Source: PXAH01 sp964605645
GTDB taxonomy: Bacteria > Omnitrophota > Gorgyraeia > Duberdicusellales > 4484-171
Reading direction: 5' to 3'
Assembly: GCA_964605645.1 (NCBI GenBank)
Contig: CAZSDJ010000017.1
Span: 1 to 35,037 of the forward strand
DNA length: 35,037 bases
Shown here: piece after piece, positions 23,241 to 30,963 of the stretch
Numbering within the stretch: the first letter of the stretch is position 1
Layout of the letters: the number at the start of each line of letters is the position of its first letter
Notes under the pieces: model-generated
The model's input: only the letters and a program-made list of their open reading frames with translations
What the model was told of the DNA's origin: nothing
The model's database searches: none
Translations under genes and position numbers: made by a program

Positions 23241-23426
23241 TTATTCAAAAAACAAAATTTTCTTCGCGCTAGTATGATTTTTTCTACAAGTTTTAGCCAG
23301 AAACACAGCAAAATGGCTAAAAATCTCCTCCCAGCGCTGCGCGGCTCGTCGATTTTTTATACGCCATTTTTCTGCTAAAATCATAGAGCGCTTAAAAAAT
23401 TTGTTTTTTTCTATTTGTAATTTCAT
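23241..23426 (-). CDS. Doubtful 61-codon ORF across a fold-back repeat
   Basis: A basic 61-residue frame that starts three bases after the DJ-1 stop codon. It has no recognisable domain. The protein sequence is rich in Lys, Arg and aromatics (KWRIKNRRAAQRWEEIF). It lies almost entirely within a long imperfect inverted repeat, so it may be only a by-product of that element. It is listed because the position right after DJ-1 would allow coupled translation. Confidence 0.25.
   Translation of the reverse strand: MKLQIEKNKFFKRSMILAEKWRIKNRRAAQRWEEIFSHFAVFLAKTCRKNHTSAKKILFFE
23251..23406. repeat. Long imperfect fold-back element
   Basis: The arms 23251-23330 and 23345-23406 pair in three blocks: CGCGCTAGTATGATTTT with AAAATCATAGAGCGC, TTTTAGCCAGAA with TTCTGCTAAAA, and AAAATGGC with GCCATTTTT. 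The centre is CAGCGCTGCGCGG. The left arm has about 20 extra bases. It could be a miniature inverted-repeat element or a structured RNA between two cotranscribed genes. Confidence 0.5.
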
Positions 23427-23429
23427 CTC

Positions 23430-23945
23430 TTATTTACTTAACTTGTTTAAAGATGCCTTAATAAATGCCGGTAAATCACTTGGTTGCCGGCTGGTTACTA
23501 GATTATCATCTTCAACGACTTCTTGGTCTAGATATTGTGCGCCGGCATTTTTAATATCTGGGATTAGTGACTTCCAGCCAGTTGCCTTACGTCCCTTTAA
23601 GGTATCTGCACTAATTAAAAGCTGAGCCCCGTGGCAAATTGAGAAAACCGGTTTGTTGGCTTCCATAAAATTTTTCACAAATTCTACTGGTGCTGGCCTT
23701 GCTCGTAATTTATCGGGAGAATATCCGCCCGGGATGAGTAAAGCATCAAACTGATCCGGGCTAACTTCACTTATATTTTTATCAATTTCGACCGGAGTGT
23801 TTTCTTTTTTTCCCCTTACAACTTCATTTGAATTTTTTGTTCCCACATGCACCAAGTCGTGGCCTGCCCCTTTAAAAGCTTTTGCCGGCTCTGTGTATTC
23901 AGAATCTTCAAATAAATCTGTGATTAATACTGCTATTTTTGCCAT
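23430..23945 (-). CDS. DJ-1/PfpI-family protein
   Basis: A 171-residue DJ-1/PfpI family protein. The nucleophile elbow is FSICHGAQLL (Cys104, His105), with an acidic partner in the N-terminal LFEDSEYTEP segment. Relatives include PfpI peptidase-like and YhbO/YajL-type proteins that protect against glycation and other stress; which activity applies cannot be told. The ATG at 23945 has AAGGAGGG in front and is preferred over the ATG at 23951. It is the first clear gene upstream of glutaredoxin in the redox block. Confidence 0.9.
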   Translation of the reverse strand: MAKIAVLITDLFEDSEYTEPAKAFKGAGHDLVHVGTKNSNEVVRGKKENTPVEIDKNISEVSPDQFDALLIPGGYSPDKLRARPAPVEFVKNFMEANKPVFSICHGAQLLISADTLKGRKATGWKSLIPDIKNAGAQYLDQEVVEDDNLVTSRQPSDLPAFIKASLNKLSK

Positions 23946-24078
23946 AATCACCCTCCTTATTATTTTTGCTTTAAGGCTTTCTTTCTTTTTAACTTATAAT
24001 ACCTGATTATAAGAATAAAAAAACTGGCAGTTTCTCCTTTTTTCTGACCTTTTTCTACTGATTATAAACTCAAAAAAA

Positions 24079-25623
24079 TTAGGATTTAATTGGTATTTTT
24101 TTGGCAGGCAGCTTGATGGCGACAGTGGTCCCTTTACCTTTTTTGCTCTCCAGATAAATTTGGCCGCGATTTAAACTAATTAACTCTTTGGTTAAACTCA
24201 AACCCAGGCCAGTCCCCTCCTTTTTATCGCTAAAAAAAGGTTCAAAAACTCTCTTTATGTTAACTTGATCTATACCCGGGCCGTTATCTGTGATGGTGAT
24301 TGAATAGCAATTATTGTCGTTTCTTTTTGCACTTAATTTAACAATTTTTTGCGGCGGAGAGGCTTGAAAAGCATTATCCAAAATATTACCAACAATTTCA
24401 TGAAGCTGCCTGGGGTCAAGCTCAAAAAGAACATTCTTTAAGGCTTGTAGGTCTTTTTCTGCTTTTATCTTTTTTTTAGAATATAATTTAGAAACAGATT
24501 GAACAGAATCAATTAATAATTGATCAATGTAAATTTCTTCAAAACTCGGCTGCCTAAGGCGAGCGTAGGCAAGTAAATTAGTTATGGTATGGCTGCTTTC
24601 TGATATTTTATTTTCGATATTTTTAATATGAGTGGCTAAATTAGGGTTTTTGCTTTTTCTTTTAATATTAAATACCGCCATCTTCATCACCGCAAGCGGT
24701 GTGCGCAATTGATGAGCAATACTTGCCGAAAGAGTCCCTAAACTTGATAATCGCTGCGCATCAGCAAGTTTCTTCTGGACCTCAACCAATTCCAGTTGCT
24801 GTTTTTTCCTCTCAGTTACATCCACCAAACACAAAAGCAACCCTTCAACCTTACCAAAAGAGTCTTTAATCGGCTCCAGGGTCCAATCCCAATAAGTAAC
24901 TTTATTAGGTTGATCCGGATAAACAAATGGTTTTTCGTAAGCAATGTAAGTTTTTCCGCTGGCCAGTACTTGTTTAAACATTTTTAGATTTTCTTTGTTG
25001 GGATACAAATCAAAATGATTTTTCCCCTTAAAATAATCAATAGGCCTTCCTTCTGCGTCAGCATAAGATTTATTGACAGTAATAAAATTAAAATCAGTAT
25101 CCAGGTAAGCAAAAAGAATGTAAGTTGAAGAAAATATACGCGCCAGGAGCTCATTTGCTTCTTGAAGCTCAACTGTGCGTTTAATGGCTATTTTTTCAGA
25201 TTCTTGATAAGCATTCTCTAAGGCGCTTTCTATTCTTTTTTTATGTGTAATTTCATTATTAATTTTAATTATTGCAATTGGGTTTCCTTCCTCATCTTTA
25301 TCATAAACCCATTTGCTCCAGACAATAATTTTTGTTCCATCACTCTTTTCCTGAATTAATTCGCCTTCCCATTTTCCGCATTTTTCGATTTCTTTTGTAA
25401 TTTGGCTAAAACTTTTGTTGCTTTTAGTTTTTAATAATCTCTTTGCCTCTTTGCCTCTTGCCTCTTTCTTCAGCCAACCATATTTCTTTTCAGCCCCTTT
25501 GTTCCAAAGTAAAACCTGATTATCTAAATCGCAAGTTACAACTGGTTCATCAATTAGGTCAAACAAACTACAATCTAATAAAGATAATTTTTTATTATTC
25601 ATAATCTTATCTTTCTTTGCCAT
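24079..25623 (-). CDS. Soluble PAS-domain sensor histidine kinase
   Basis: A 514-residue kinase without membrane segments. PAS domain 1 covers about residues 18-130 (VVTCDLDNQVLLWNKGAEKKYGW), a helical linker follows, and PAS domain 2 covers about 165-275 (FAYLDTDFNFITVNKSYA; CLVDVTERKKQQ). His304 is the phosphoacceptor (SIAHQLRTPLAV). The ATPase domain has NILDNAFQAS, DNGPGID and GTGLGLSLTKEL. It would sense a cytoplasmic signal such as redox state or a ligand. Its start lies four bases after the stop of the AraC-type regulator, its likely partner. Confidence 0.9.
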   Translation of the reverse strand: MAKKDKIMNNKKLSLLDCSLFDLIDEPVVTCDLDNQVLLWNKGAEKKYGWLKKEARGKEAKRLLKTKSNKSFSQITKEIEKCGKWEGELIQEKSDGTKIIVWSKWVYDKDEEGNPIAIIKINNEITHKKRIESALENAYQESEKIAIKRTVELQEANELLARIFSSTYILFAYLDTDFNFITVNKSYADAEGRPIDYFKGKNHFDLYPNKENLKMFKQVLASGKTYIAYEKPFVYPDQPNKVTYWDWTLEPIKDSFGKVEGLLLCLVDVTERKKQQLELVEVQKKLADAQRLSSLGTLSASIAHQLRTPLAVMKMAVFNIKRKSKNPNLATHIKNIENKISESSHTITNLLAYARLRQPSFEEIYIDQLLIDSVQSVSKLYSKKKIKAEKDLQALKNVLFELDPRQLHEIVGNILDNAFQASPPQKIVKLSAKRNDNNCYSITITDNGPGIDQVNIKRVFEPFFSDKKEGTGLGLSLTKELISLNRGQIYLESKKGKGTTVAIKLPAKKIPIKS

Positions 25624-25627
25624 AAAA

Positions 25628-26356
25628 TTATTTTCGTTTTTTTGCTTTAAGAGGTTTTTTGCGAAATTGAGTTGGCCGCAATCCAGTAAATTTTTTAAAA
25701 ATTCTTACAAAAGATTCAATGTTTTGGTAACCTAGCTTATAGGAAATCTGTTCAACAGTAAAAGATGAATTTTTTAAAAATTCTTTTGCTTTATCGATTT
25801 TACAGGAGAGCTTAAACTGGTTAAATCCCTGGCCGGCAACTTTTGAAAATACACGGCTTAAATATTTCGGACTTAAAAAAACAACTTTTGCTGCATCTTT
25901 TAAGGAAATTTGGGTATGATAATTGCGCCGCACATACTCCTTGACTCTCTTGATTTTTTCTTCAATACTGTTTGTACCTAAATTATTGCTTTTAGCTCCG
26001 TACTTTAGATATTGATCAAAGATCGCCATAGTTTTTTCAATATCCAGCGGTTTTTCCAGATAATCATCAGCGTCAGCTTTTAAGGATTCAATAGCAATAT
26101 CTTTGTTGCTGTAGCCGGTTAAAATTATTATTTTCAGGTGCGGTTTTGTTTTTTTTAATTTTTTAAGAATTTCTGTCCCCCGTTGATCGGGAAGCATCAC
26201 ATCAAGTAAAACTAAATCTATTTCATTGGGACTATTTAATATTTGCAAAGCATCTTTTCCGGTTAAGGCGGAAATTATTGAATAATCATCAAAAGAAGCA
26301 GCAAATTCTCTTTGAAATCCTTGATCATCATCGACTAAAAGAATTGAATAAGGCAT
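25628..26356 (-). CDS. Response regulator with AraC-type DNA-binding domain
   Basis: A 242-residue regulator. The N-terminal receiver has phospho-acceptor Asp52 (LVLLDVMLP) and the Lys in YLEKPLD. The C-terminal AraC/XylS domain holds two helix-turn-helix units (ISLKDAAKVVFLSPKYLSRVF; FTVEQISYKLGYQNIESFVRIF), as in YesN-type regulators. It is joined to the soluble PAS kinase in one unit and may control the downstream DJ-1/thioredoxin-reductase/superoxide-reductase genes, which lie on the same strand; this is inferred from position. Confidence 0.9.
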   Translation of the reverse strand: MPYSILLVDDDQGFQREFAASFDDYSIISALTGKDALQILNSPNEIDLVLLDVMLPDQRGTEILKKLKKTKPHLKIIILTGYSNKDIAIESLKADADDYLEKPLDIEKTMAIFDQYLKYGAKSNNLGTNSIEEKIKRVKEYVRRNYHTQISLKDAAKVVFLSPKYLSRVFSKVAGQGFNQFKLSCKIDKAKEFLKNSSFTVEQISYKLGYQNIESFVRIFKKFTGLRPTQFRKKPLKAKKRK

Positions 26357-26382
26357 ATTGTGATCACTTGGTTTGAAACGAT

Positions 26383-26418
26383 AAATTCCAAATTACAAAT
26401 TTCAAATTACAAATAATT
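26383..26418 (-). repeat. AT-rich tandem repeat in front of the AraC-type regulator
   Basis: The 12-mer CAAATTACAAAT occurs at 26389-26400 and again at 26403-26414, with CAAATTCC-like sequence around it. The repeat covers the -10 region and leader of the regulator gene. The rest of 26357-26538 holds a promoter and a terminator, and no gene. Confidence 0.55.
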
Positions 26419-26440
26419 AAATTTTTAAACAAATTGTCAA
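26412..26440 (-). promoter_or_regulatory. Promoter of the AraC regulator-PAS kinase unit
   Basis: A perfect TTGACA (26435-26440), a 17-base spacer and ATTATT (26412-26417) on the minus strand. The -10 falls in the AT-rich repeat. Confidence 0.45.
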
Positions 26441-26489
26441 CTGCAATATTACTATTAAAACACAGTTTAGGCAAGATTTTTATAAAAAA

Positions 26490-26512
26490 CCCCGAAGCGG
26501 TTAACTTCGGGG
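26490..26512 (-). terminator. Rho-independent terminator of the aldolase-ferredoxin unit
   Basis: A perfect 8-bp stem CCCCGAAG / CTTCGGGG with a 7-base loop is followed on the minus strand by six Us. It lies about 27 bases after the ferredoxin stop codon. Confidence 0.85.
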
Positions 26513-26538
26513 CTGTTCTAGTCAATTATTTCTGGATT

Positions 26539-26727
26539 TTATTCTTCAATAGGTATTGCATCTACGGGGCACTGTTCGGAAGCTTGTTTGGCTTCGTCTT
26601 GCTTGTCTTCGGCTACCTCTTCGACCTTGGCCACAGCCTTGTCTTCCTGCATTTCAAATAAATCAGGGGCAACCTGCACACACATTTGGCAACCGATACA
26701 TGTTTCGGCATCAACTTTTATCTTCAT
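26539..26727 (-). CDS. 4Fe-4S ferredoxin
   Basis: A 62-residue single-cluster ferredoxin with all four cluster ligands: Cys10, Cys13 and Cys16 (CIGCQMC) and Cys53 (EQCPVDAI). The positions of the structural disulfide in Thermotoga-type ferredoxins are Ala here, the reverse of the ferredoxin at 17044. It is an acidic, soluble electron carrier. A strong GAGGAGG site precedes the ATG. It follows the class I aldolase gene by 28 bases and shares its terminator, but no metabolic link between the two is known. Confidence 0.93.
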   Translation of the reverse strand: MKIKVDAETCIGCQMCVQVAPDLFEMQEDKAVAKVEEVAEDKQDEAKQASEQCPVDAIPIEE

Positions 26728-26755
26728 TTCCTACCTCCTCTTAACTAATTTGCAT

Positions 26756-27808
26756 TTAGGCAATAGTTATTTCCTTATCAAGATAAACATCTTGGATGGC
26801 GTTTAATATCTCAATACCTTCTTTCATCGGCTTCTGAAAAGCCTTACGGCCTGAAATCAAGCCCATCCCGCCAGCTCTCTTGTTAATTACGGCAGTTTTA
26901 ACTGCTTGCTGCAGATCATTTTCTCCCGATGCTCCACCGGAATTAATCAACCCTGCTCTACCCATATAACAATTTGCAAGTTGATAGCGAGTTAAATCAA
27001 TCAAATTATCAGAAGTTAATTTCTCATAAACAAGGGGGTGAGTTTTTGCAAAATTTATTGCTGTAAACCCGCCATTATTGGTCGGTTGTTTTTGCTTGAT
27101 AATATCAGCTTCAATTGTAACTCCCAGGTGATTTGCCTGGCCGGTTAAATCAGCAGCAGCATGGTAATCTTTACCATCTTTTTTAAAAGCTGAGTTGCGT
27201 AAGTAACACCAAAGAACTGTATACATCCCCAACTCATGAGCCCGAGAAAAAGCCTCAGATATTTCTTCAATCTGACGGCGAGACTGCTCAGAGCCAAAAT
27301 AAATCGTAGCCCCTACTCCGGTTGCTCCCATTTCAAATGCTTGCTCCACACTAGCAAATAATTTTTGATCGTATGAATTGGGGTAAGTTAAAAGCTCATT
27401 GTGATTAATCTTTACGATAAAAGGTATTTTATGGCAATACTTACGTGAAACCATCCCTAATACCCCCAGGGTTGAGGCAACGGCATTACAGCCACCTTCA
27501 ATCGCAAGCTTTACGATATTTTCCGGATCAAAATAGATCGGATTAGGTGCAAATGAAGCACCGGCAGTATGTTCGATACCTTGATCTACCGGTAAAATTG
27601 ACAGATATCCGGTTCCTCCTAATCTGCCATGATTGAAAGTTTCTTGTAAATTTCTTAATACGTTGTTCGGCCGGTCAGAACCGCCATGGATTCTTTCCAC
27701 AAAATCAGGCCCGGGCAAATGCAGGTCTTCCTGGGAAATAGTTTGACAGCTATGTTCCAATAAATCTTTTGCCTCATCTCCTAAGATTTGTTTAATCTTA
27801 TCACTCAT
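26756..27808 (-). CDS. fbaB: Class I fructose-bisphosphate aldolase (archaeal type)
   Basis: A 350-residue DhnA/FbaB-type aldolase, which splits fructose 1,6-bisphosphate into dihydroxyacetone phosphate and glyceraldehyde 3-phosphate, or makes it in gluconeogenesis. Marks are Asp75 in LPVDQGIEHT, KINHNELL, the Schiff-base Lys238 in EADIIKQKQPTN and the phosphate-binding loop NSGGASGEN. The length is normal for the larger bacterial form. It is the first gene of a unit with a ferredoxin. Its leader carries a repeat similar to the one in front of treT. Confidence 0.92.
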   Translation of the reverse strand: MSDKIKQILGDEAKDLLEHSCQTISQEDLHLPGPDFVERIHGGSDRPNNVLRNLQETFNHGRLGGTGYLSILPVDQGIEHTAGASFAPNPIYFDPENIVKLAIEGGCNAVASTLGVLGMVSRKYCHKIPFIVKINHNELLTYPNSYDQKLFASVEQAFEMGATGVGATIYFGSEQSRRQIEEISEAFSRAHELGMYTVLWCYLRNSAFKKDGKDYHAAADLTGQANHLGVTIEADIIKQKQPTNNGGFTAINFAKTHPLVYEKLTSDNLIDLTRYQLANCYMGRAGLINSGGASGENDLQQAVKTAVINKRAGGMGLISGRKAFQKPMKEGIEILNAIQDVYLDKEITIA

Positions 27809-27810
27809 CT

Positions 27811-27862
27811 TTCCTCCTTCTTTTAATTAGTATTGAATCGTAAGTATTGAGTATCGTGTAAC
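27811..27862 (-). repeat. CAATACT-type repeat in the aldolase leader
   Basis: The minus strand reads ATACTCAATACT, a short spacer, then TTCAATACTAATTAAAAG before the ribosome site. It can be aligned with the treT leader at 11842-11886 in the same orientation and position. Confidence 0.5.
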
Positions 27863-27879
27863 CGCTAAAATGAAATATT

Positions 27880-27907
27880 ATTGTATAAGTTTTTGAAAAA
27901 AATACAA
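27880..27907 (-). promoter_or_regulatory. Aldolase promoter
   Basis: TTGTAT (27902-27907), a 16-base spacer and TACAAT (27880-27885) on the minus strand. The leader would be about 65 bases, close to that of treT. Confidence 0.45.
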
Positions 27908-27952
27908 CTAAAAAATGAAATTAATTATACTTGTAAGTTAACAATTTTAATG

Positions 27953-28105
27953 ACTAATTACTAATTTCTAATTGACCTATTCAAACCCCAATTTCTAAAA
28001 AAAGAAATTGTATAAATCTATTATAAAATAAAGATTTGTTGTTTTTTTTGACATTGGGATTTGGAGTTTATTAGAAATTAGGTTAATTAAATTAATTAGA
28101 AATTT
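27953..28105 (+). mobile_element. ORF-less relative of the four-helix-bundle element
   Basis: This holds most of the 319-bp gene-free stretch between the aldolase and DoxX genes. Its left end (ACTAATTTCTAATTGACC) matches the sequence upstream of the four-helix-bundle gene. Its right end (ATTGGGATTTGGA, five bases, TTAGAAATTAG) matches the sequence after that gene. The two ends form an inverted repeat (27961-27972 / 28070-28081). Between them is only about 60 bp, with a small hairpin CAATTTCT-A6-AGAAATTG. It looks like an internally deleted copy in the opposite orientation. Confidence 0.5.
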
Positions 28106-28127
28106 ATAAGTATTAATATGTCCGATG

Positions 28128-28535
28128 TTAGAATTTGTTAAAGAGTGAAAATTTACCGGCCCCCGTTAAGGCCAGCGATAAACAGGCTGCTAAAATTAAT
28201 AATTGATATTCAAATCCACCCCCGGACATAAAAAAACCTTTTGCCCCGTGGATGGTAATTATCGCAACAATCATAACTACTCCAATTGCAGCGGCACTCA
28301 ATCTGGGTAAAACGCCCAAAATCAAAAATATCCCGCCCAGCAATTCTACTATCGCAACAGCCCAAGCCCAAAACAAAGCGGGATTGGCGCCAATGCCTGT
28401 AATCATTTTTGAAAACCCTTCAATGCCCGGCCCACCAAATAAACCAAAAACTTTTTGCAAGCCATGAGCTACAAATATAACTCCTAAACAAAGTCTGAGA
28501 ATAAAAATAGCCCAACTTAATTTCTTTGCTTCCAT
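28128..28535 (-). CDS. DoxX-family membrane protein
   Basis: A 135-residue protein with four membrane helices of the DoxX/DoxD family (FILRLCLGVIFVAHGLQKVFG at the start, then FWAWAVAIVELLGGIFLILG, SAAAIGVVMIVAIITIHGAKG and the last helix near 110-128). Some members act in thiosulfate:quinone reduction or in membrane-bound redox complexes in oxidative stress; most have no known role. The ATG has GGGAGG in front. It follows UvsE on the same strand but appears to have its own promoter. Confidence 0.9.
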   Translation of the reverse strand: MEAKKLSWAIFILRLCLGVIFVAHGLQKVFGLFGGPGIEGFSKMITGIGANPALFWAWAVAIVELLGGIFLILGVLPRLSAAAIGVVMIVAIITIHGAKGFFMSGGGFEYQLLILAACLSLALTGAGKFSLFNKF

Positions 28536-28585
28536 TTCTACCTCCCTTTTAAACTGTTAAAAAGATATTTTTTAATTATGCTAAT

Positions 28586-28613
28586 ATTTTACCTAAACTT
28601 TTAAATCTTGCAA
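28586..28613 (-). promoter_or_regulatory. DoxX promoter
   Basis: TTGCAA (28608-28613), a 16-base spacer and TAAAAT (28586-28591) on the minus strand, between the uvsE stop and the DoxX gene. Confidence 0.5.
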
Positions 28614-28615
28614 AT

Positions 28616-29524
28616 TTATTTGCTATTCTTATAGTCTATAAACTTAGAGTCAGAACTAGCTATTTTTATTGCTTTTGCCGCACTTTTTTCTTTATCTTTA
28701 ATCTCTAGCATCAAATCAAAATCATAAGGCTTACTTTTTGTAAGAAATTTTTTAAAATCACCTGAATCAATTGATTCGGCATGACGGCCTTTTTTTAGGC
28801 TTTGATGAATACTACTATAATCAACCATTGGCAAGCCGTCTTGCTTTTGCCAAGTCTTTACAGCCTTGGCTAACAAATCTTTTAATTTTTCGCCTCTGTT
28901 GTTTAGCTGGTGATGGTAGGAATCAAAAAGAACAGGTATCCCCAGCTGGGAATTAATGTAGAGACAGTCAGCGGCCCCGTAGCTCTTCTCATCGTTTTCA
29001 ATAACCAACCGCTTTTTAATAGTTAGAGAAAGTTTTTTGTATCTTTGGATAAATCTTTTTATGCTTTTTGCTTTGTCAGCATAGACGCCGCCAACATGAA
29101 TTTGTATCTTTGCGCTACTGTCTAAACCTAATAAATCTAAAATGGCGGCATGATATTTTAATTCAGCGACACTTCTTTTGAATATGTCATAATCTATTGA
29201 ATTGATTAAAGTAAATTGATCCGGGTGCATTGATATCCTGATTTGATTATCTTTAATAAAATTACCGATTTCTCTAAATTGATCTTTAAAAATCTGTTTC
29301 CAACGAACTTCACAAACCGGATGGGAAGCGAAAGGGATAAGGTCGGAGCTGATTCGAAAAAATAAGATATTGTTTTCTAAATTATATTTTAAAATTTTCG
29401 ATAGGCAATTAAGATTGCTTTCTGCCTTTTCTATCAATAAATCCTGACTGTAAGATTTAAGGCGAAAGGTGGAAGAACTTGTGCAGCCAAGAGAACGATT
29501 TAAACAAGGATAACCGATTTTCAT
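28616..29524 (-). CDS. uvsE: UV damage endonuclease UvsE/UvdE
   Basis: A 302-residue TIM-barrel nuclease that cuts DNA directly 5' of UV photoproducts. Conserved parts are the N-terminal MKIGYPCLN, FFRISSDLIPFASHP (55-69), the metal-binding His100 in RISMHPDQF, IHVGGVYADK, VIENDEKSY and LFDSYHHQLN. The length is normal. The start lies one base after the UbiA-type gene's stop, so the two are translationally linked although their jobs differ. No ribosome site is visible. Confidence 0.93.
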   Translation of the reverse strand: MKIGYPCLNRSLGCTSSSTFRLKSYSQDLLIEKAESNLNCLSKILKYNLENNILFFRISSDLIPFASHPVCEVRWKQIFKDQFREIGNFIKDNQIRISMHPDQFTLINSIDYDIFKRSVAELKYHAAILDLLGLDSSAKIQIHVGGVYADKAKSIKRFIQRYKKLSLTIKKRLVIENDEKSYGAADCLYINSQLGIPVLFDSYHHQLNNRGEKLKDLLAKAVKTWQKQDGLPMVDYSSIHQSLKKGRHAESIDSGDFKKFLTKSKPYDFDLMLEIKDKEKSAAKAIKIASSDSKFIDYKNSK

Positions 29525-29525
29525 A

Positions 29526-30431
29526 TCAAATAAAAATTATTGATAAAATTAAAATCAGGCTAACTAAAGTTTGGTTGAGGATGGTCAACTGGGAAGATTT
29601 CATTAATTTATGTTTTAAATTAAAATCTTTTTTGATTATAGCCATAGCCTTTAAAATTAATAAAAATGAACCCAAAGAAATAAGAGTCACAAAGGGAAGA
29701 AGCCCTAAAAAACAAGAAATCAATATTGACATAAAACCCAAAATATTTAAAATTAAATATAATAAATATGCATCTTTCGAAGCAATTAATTTAATAAGAT
29801 TAGATTTATTAACCAAACTATCTTCTTTGTGATCCGGAACCTCATTGGCTACTAAAATTGCTGCAGTAAAAAATCCAAATGGTAACGATAAAAAGAACGA
29901 ATTAAGCGAAGGAAAAATACCAGTTTGTAAAAAATACGCTCCCATCACAGTAACCGGGCCAAAAAGTATAAATATTATTAACTCTCCTAAAAAATGATAA
30001 GAAAACTGAAAAGGTTTGTGCGAATAAGAAAATCCCAGAAAAAGAATTAGAAAATAATAAATAATAATTTTAACGCTATCTAATTTAACCATTAAAAAAA
30101 AGACACTAATTGTAGATATGATAAAACAAATGATAGCAGATTTCAGATAAAATTTTTCACTTAAAGTTCCTTCTTGTATCAACTTTGAACCGCCAAAAAA
30201 ACCATAGAACTTTTTGTCTTTCCAATCTAGACCCGTTTTAGAATCAGAATAATCATTGATTAAATTTGCGCCAAGATGAGTAAATATAACGCAGATCAAA
30301 CCAGCTAAAAAAACAACAAAATTAAATTGGTGGGGATATAATGAACCAAAAATAAAAGGTAAAACACTTGCGGTTATAAAAGGTAGGCGAAAAGCCCGAA
30401 TGTAAACTTTAATTTTGGTAGTTAACCCCAT
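29526..30431 (-). CDS. UbiA-family prenyltransferase (MenA-like)
   Basis: A 301-residue polytopic membrane prenyltransferase. The first Asp-rich motif is NLINDYSDSKTGLD (Asn59, Asp60, Asp63, Asp69) and the second is around PDHKEDSLVNKSNL. Seven to nine hydrophobic segments are visible. It transfers a polyprenyl chain to an aromatic acceptor; the NDYxD form and KTGLD are closest to 1,4-dihydroxy-2-naphthoate prenyltransferase (MenA), but no other menaquinone gene is here. The polyprenyl synthase 0.5 kb away could make its chain. It is followed immediately by uvsE. Confidence 0.85.
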   Translation of the reverse strand: MGLTTKIKVYIRAFRLPFITASVLPFIFGSLYPHQFNFVVFLAGLICVIFTHLGANLINDYSDSKTGLDWKDKKFYGFFGGSKLIQEGTLSEKFYLKSAIICFIISTISVFFLMVKLDSVKIIIYYFLILFLGFSYSHKPFQFSYHFLGELIIFILFGPVTVMGAYFLQTGIFPSLNSFFLSLPFGFFTAAILVANEVPDHKEDSLVNKSNLIKLIASKDAYLLYLILNILGFMSILISCFLGLLPFVTLISLGSFLLILKAMAIIKKDFNLKHKLMKSSQLTILNQTLVSLILILSIIFI

Positions 30432-30432
30432 A

Positions 30433-30902
30433 TACTAATTTCTAATTGCTCTAATTTCTAATTTCTAAAAATATCCAAATCCCAATTTCCAATTAATAAA
30501 CTTATTTAAGACGATTAGTTATTGAATTAAATATAAGATTTAACTCTTTAGCTTTCTGCCAAAGTTTATCGGCTTCTTTTTTCAAATCCGGGCAAGATAC
30601 TATAATCATTCGCAGCCAATGCTTAGTTTCTCTGGCTTCTTTTTTACAAATGCCAATTTTATGTTTAAAATCTTTTCTAGATTCTGCATCATCGGCCTCA
30701 CAATAATTGCTGCCCACCGAAGTGCCTGATTTAATCAACTGAGTTATCATGGGAAAATTTATCACATTTTTAGGTATTCGTTTAGCAAATATAATTATAT
30801 TTTCGCCAAATTTTGCAGTTCTTTCTTCAAGGTCAAACTTTCTTTTTGGATTTATTTGTTCATTAGTCATTGAAATTTAATTAGATCAATTAGAAATTAG
30901 TA
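30433..30902 (-). mobile_element. Four-helix-bundle gene inside 24-bp inverted repeats
   Basis: The sequences 30433-30456 and 30879-30902 are inverted copies with one mismatch in 24 (core CTAATTTCTAATTG, perfect over 14 bases). They enclose the four-helix-bundle gene and about 60 bp of AT-rich spacer containing ATTGGGATTTGGA on the minus strand. The same ends occur without a gene at 27953-28105. This suggests a mobile or formerly mobile unit of 470 bp; no transposase is present. Confidence 0.5.
30502..30870 (-). CDS. Four-helix-bundle protein (23S rRNA intervening-sequence type)
   Basis: A 122-residue member of the family that includes the proteins encoded in 23S rRNA intervening sequences and the Avd protein of diversity-generating retroelements. 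Signatures are IPKNVINFPMITQLIKSGTS, VGSNYCEADDAESRKDF (52-68) and CKKEARETKHWLRM (75-88). The family forms helical bundles, often pentamers, that bind nucleic acid in the Avd case. No reverse transcriptase or variable repeat is near, so a diversity-generating element is not supported. The gene lies inside a pair of 24-bp inverted repeats. The start has no clear ribosome site. Confidence 0.88.
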   Translation of the reverse strand: MTNEQINPKRKFDLEERTAKFGENIIIFAKRIPKNVINFPMITQLIKSGTSVGSNYCEADDAESRKDFKHKIGICKKEARETKHWLRMIIVSCPDLKKEADKLWQKAKELNLIFNSITNRLK

Positions 30903-30929
30903 ATTAGTAATTTTTTTACTAATATTTCG

Positions 30930-30957
30930 TTGTTTTATTTTGCTTATATGTTATCAT
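30930..30957 (+). promoter_or_regulatory. Promoter giving a leaderless polyprenyl synthase transcript
   Basis: TTGTTT (30930-30935), a 16-base spacer and TATCAT (30952-30957). The start point expected six or seven bases later coincides with the ATG at 30964. Confidence 0.5.
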
Positions 30958-30963
30958 AAATCG

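Noticed and set aside
27811..28105. CRISPR array
   Set aside because: The repeats are short, AT-rich and uneven in spacing, there are no unique spacers of constant length, and no cas gene is present.
30502..30870. Diversity-generating retroelement (Avd)
   Set aside because: The protein family includes Avd, but no reverse transcriptase, template repeat or variable repeat is in the window.
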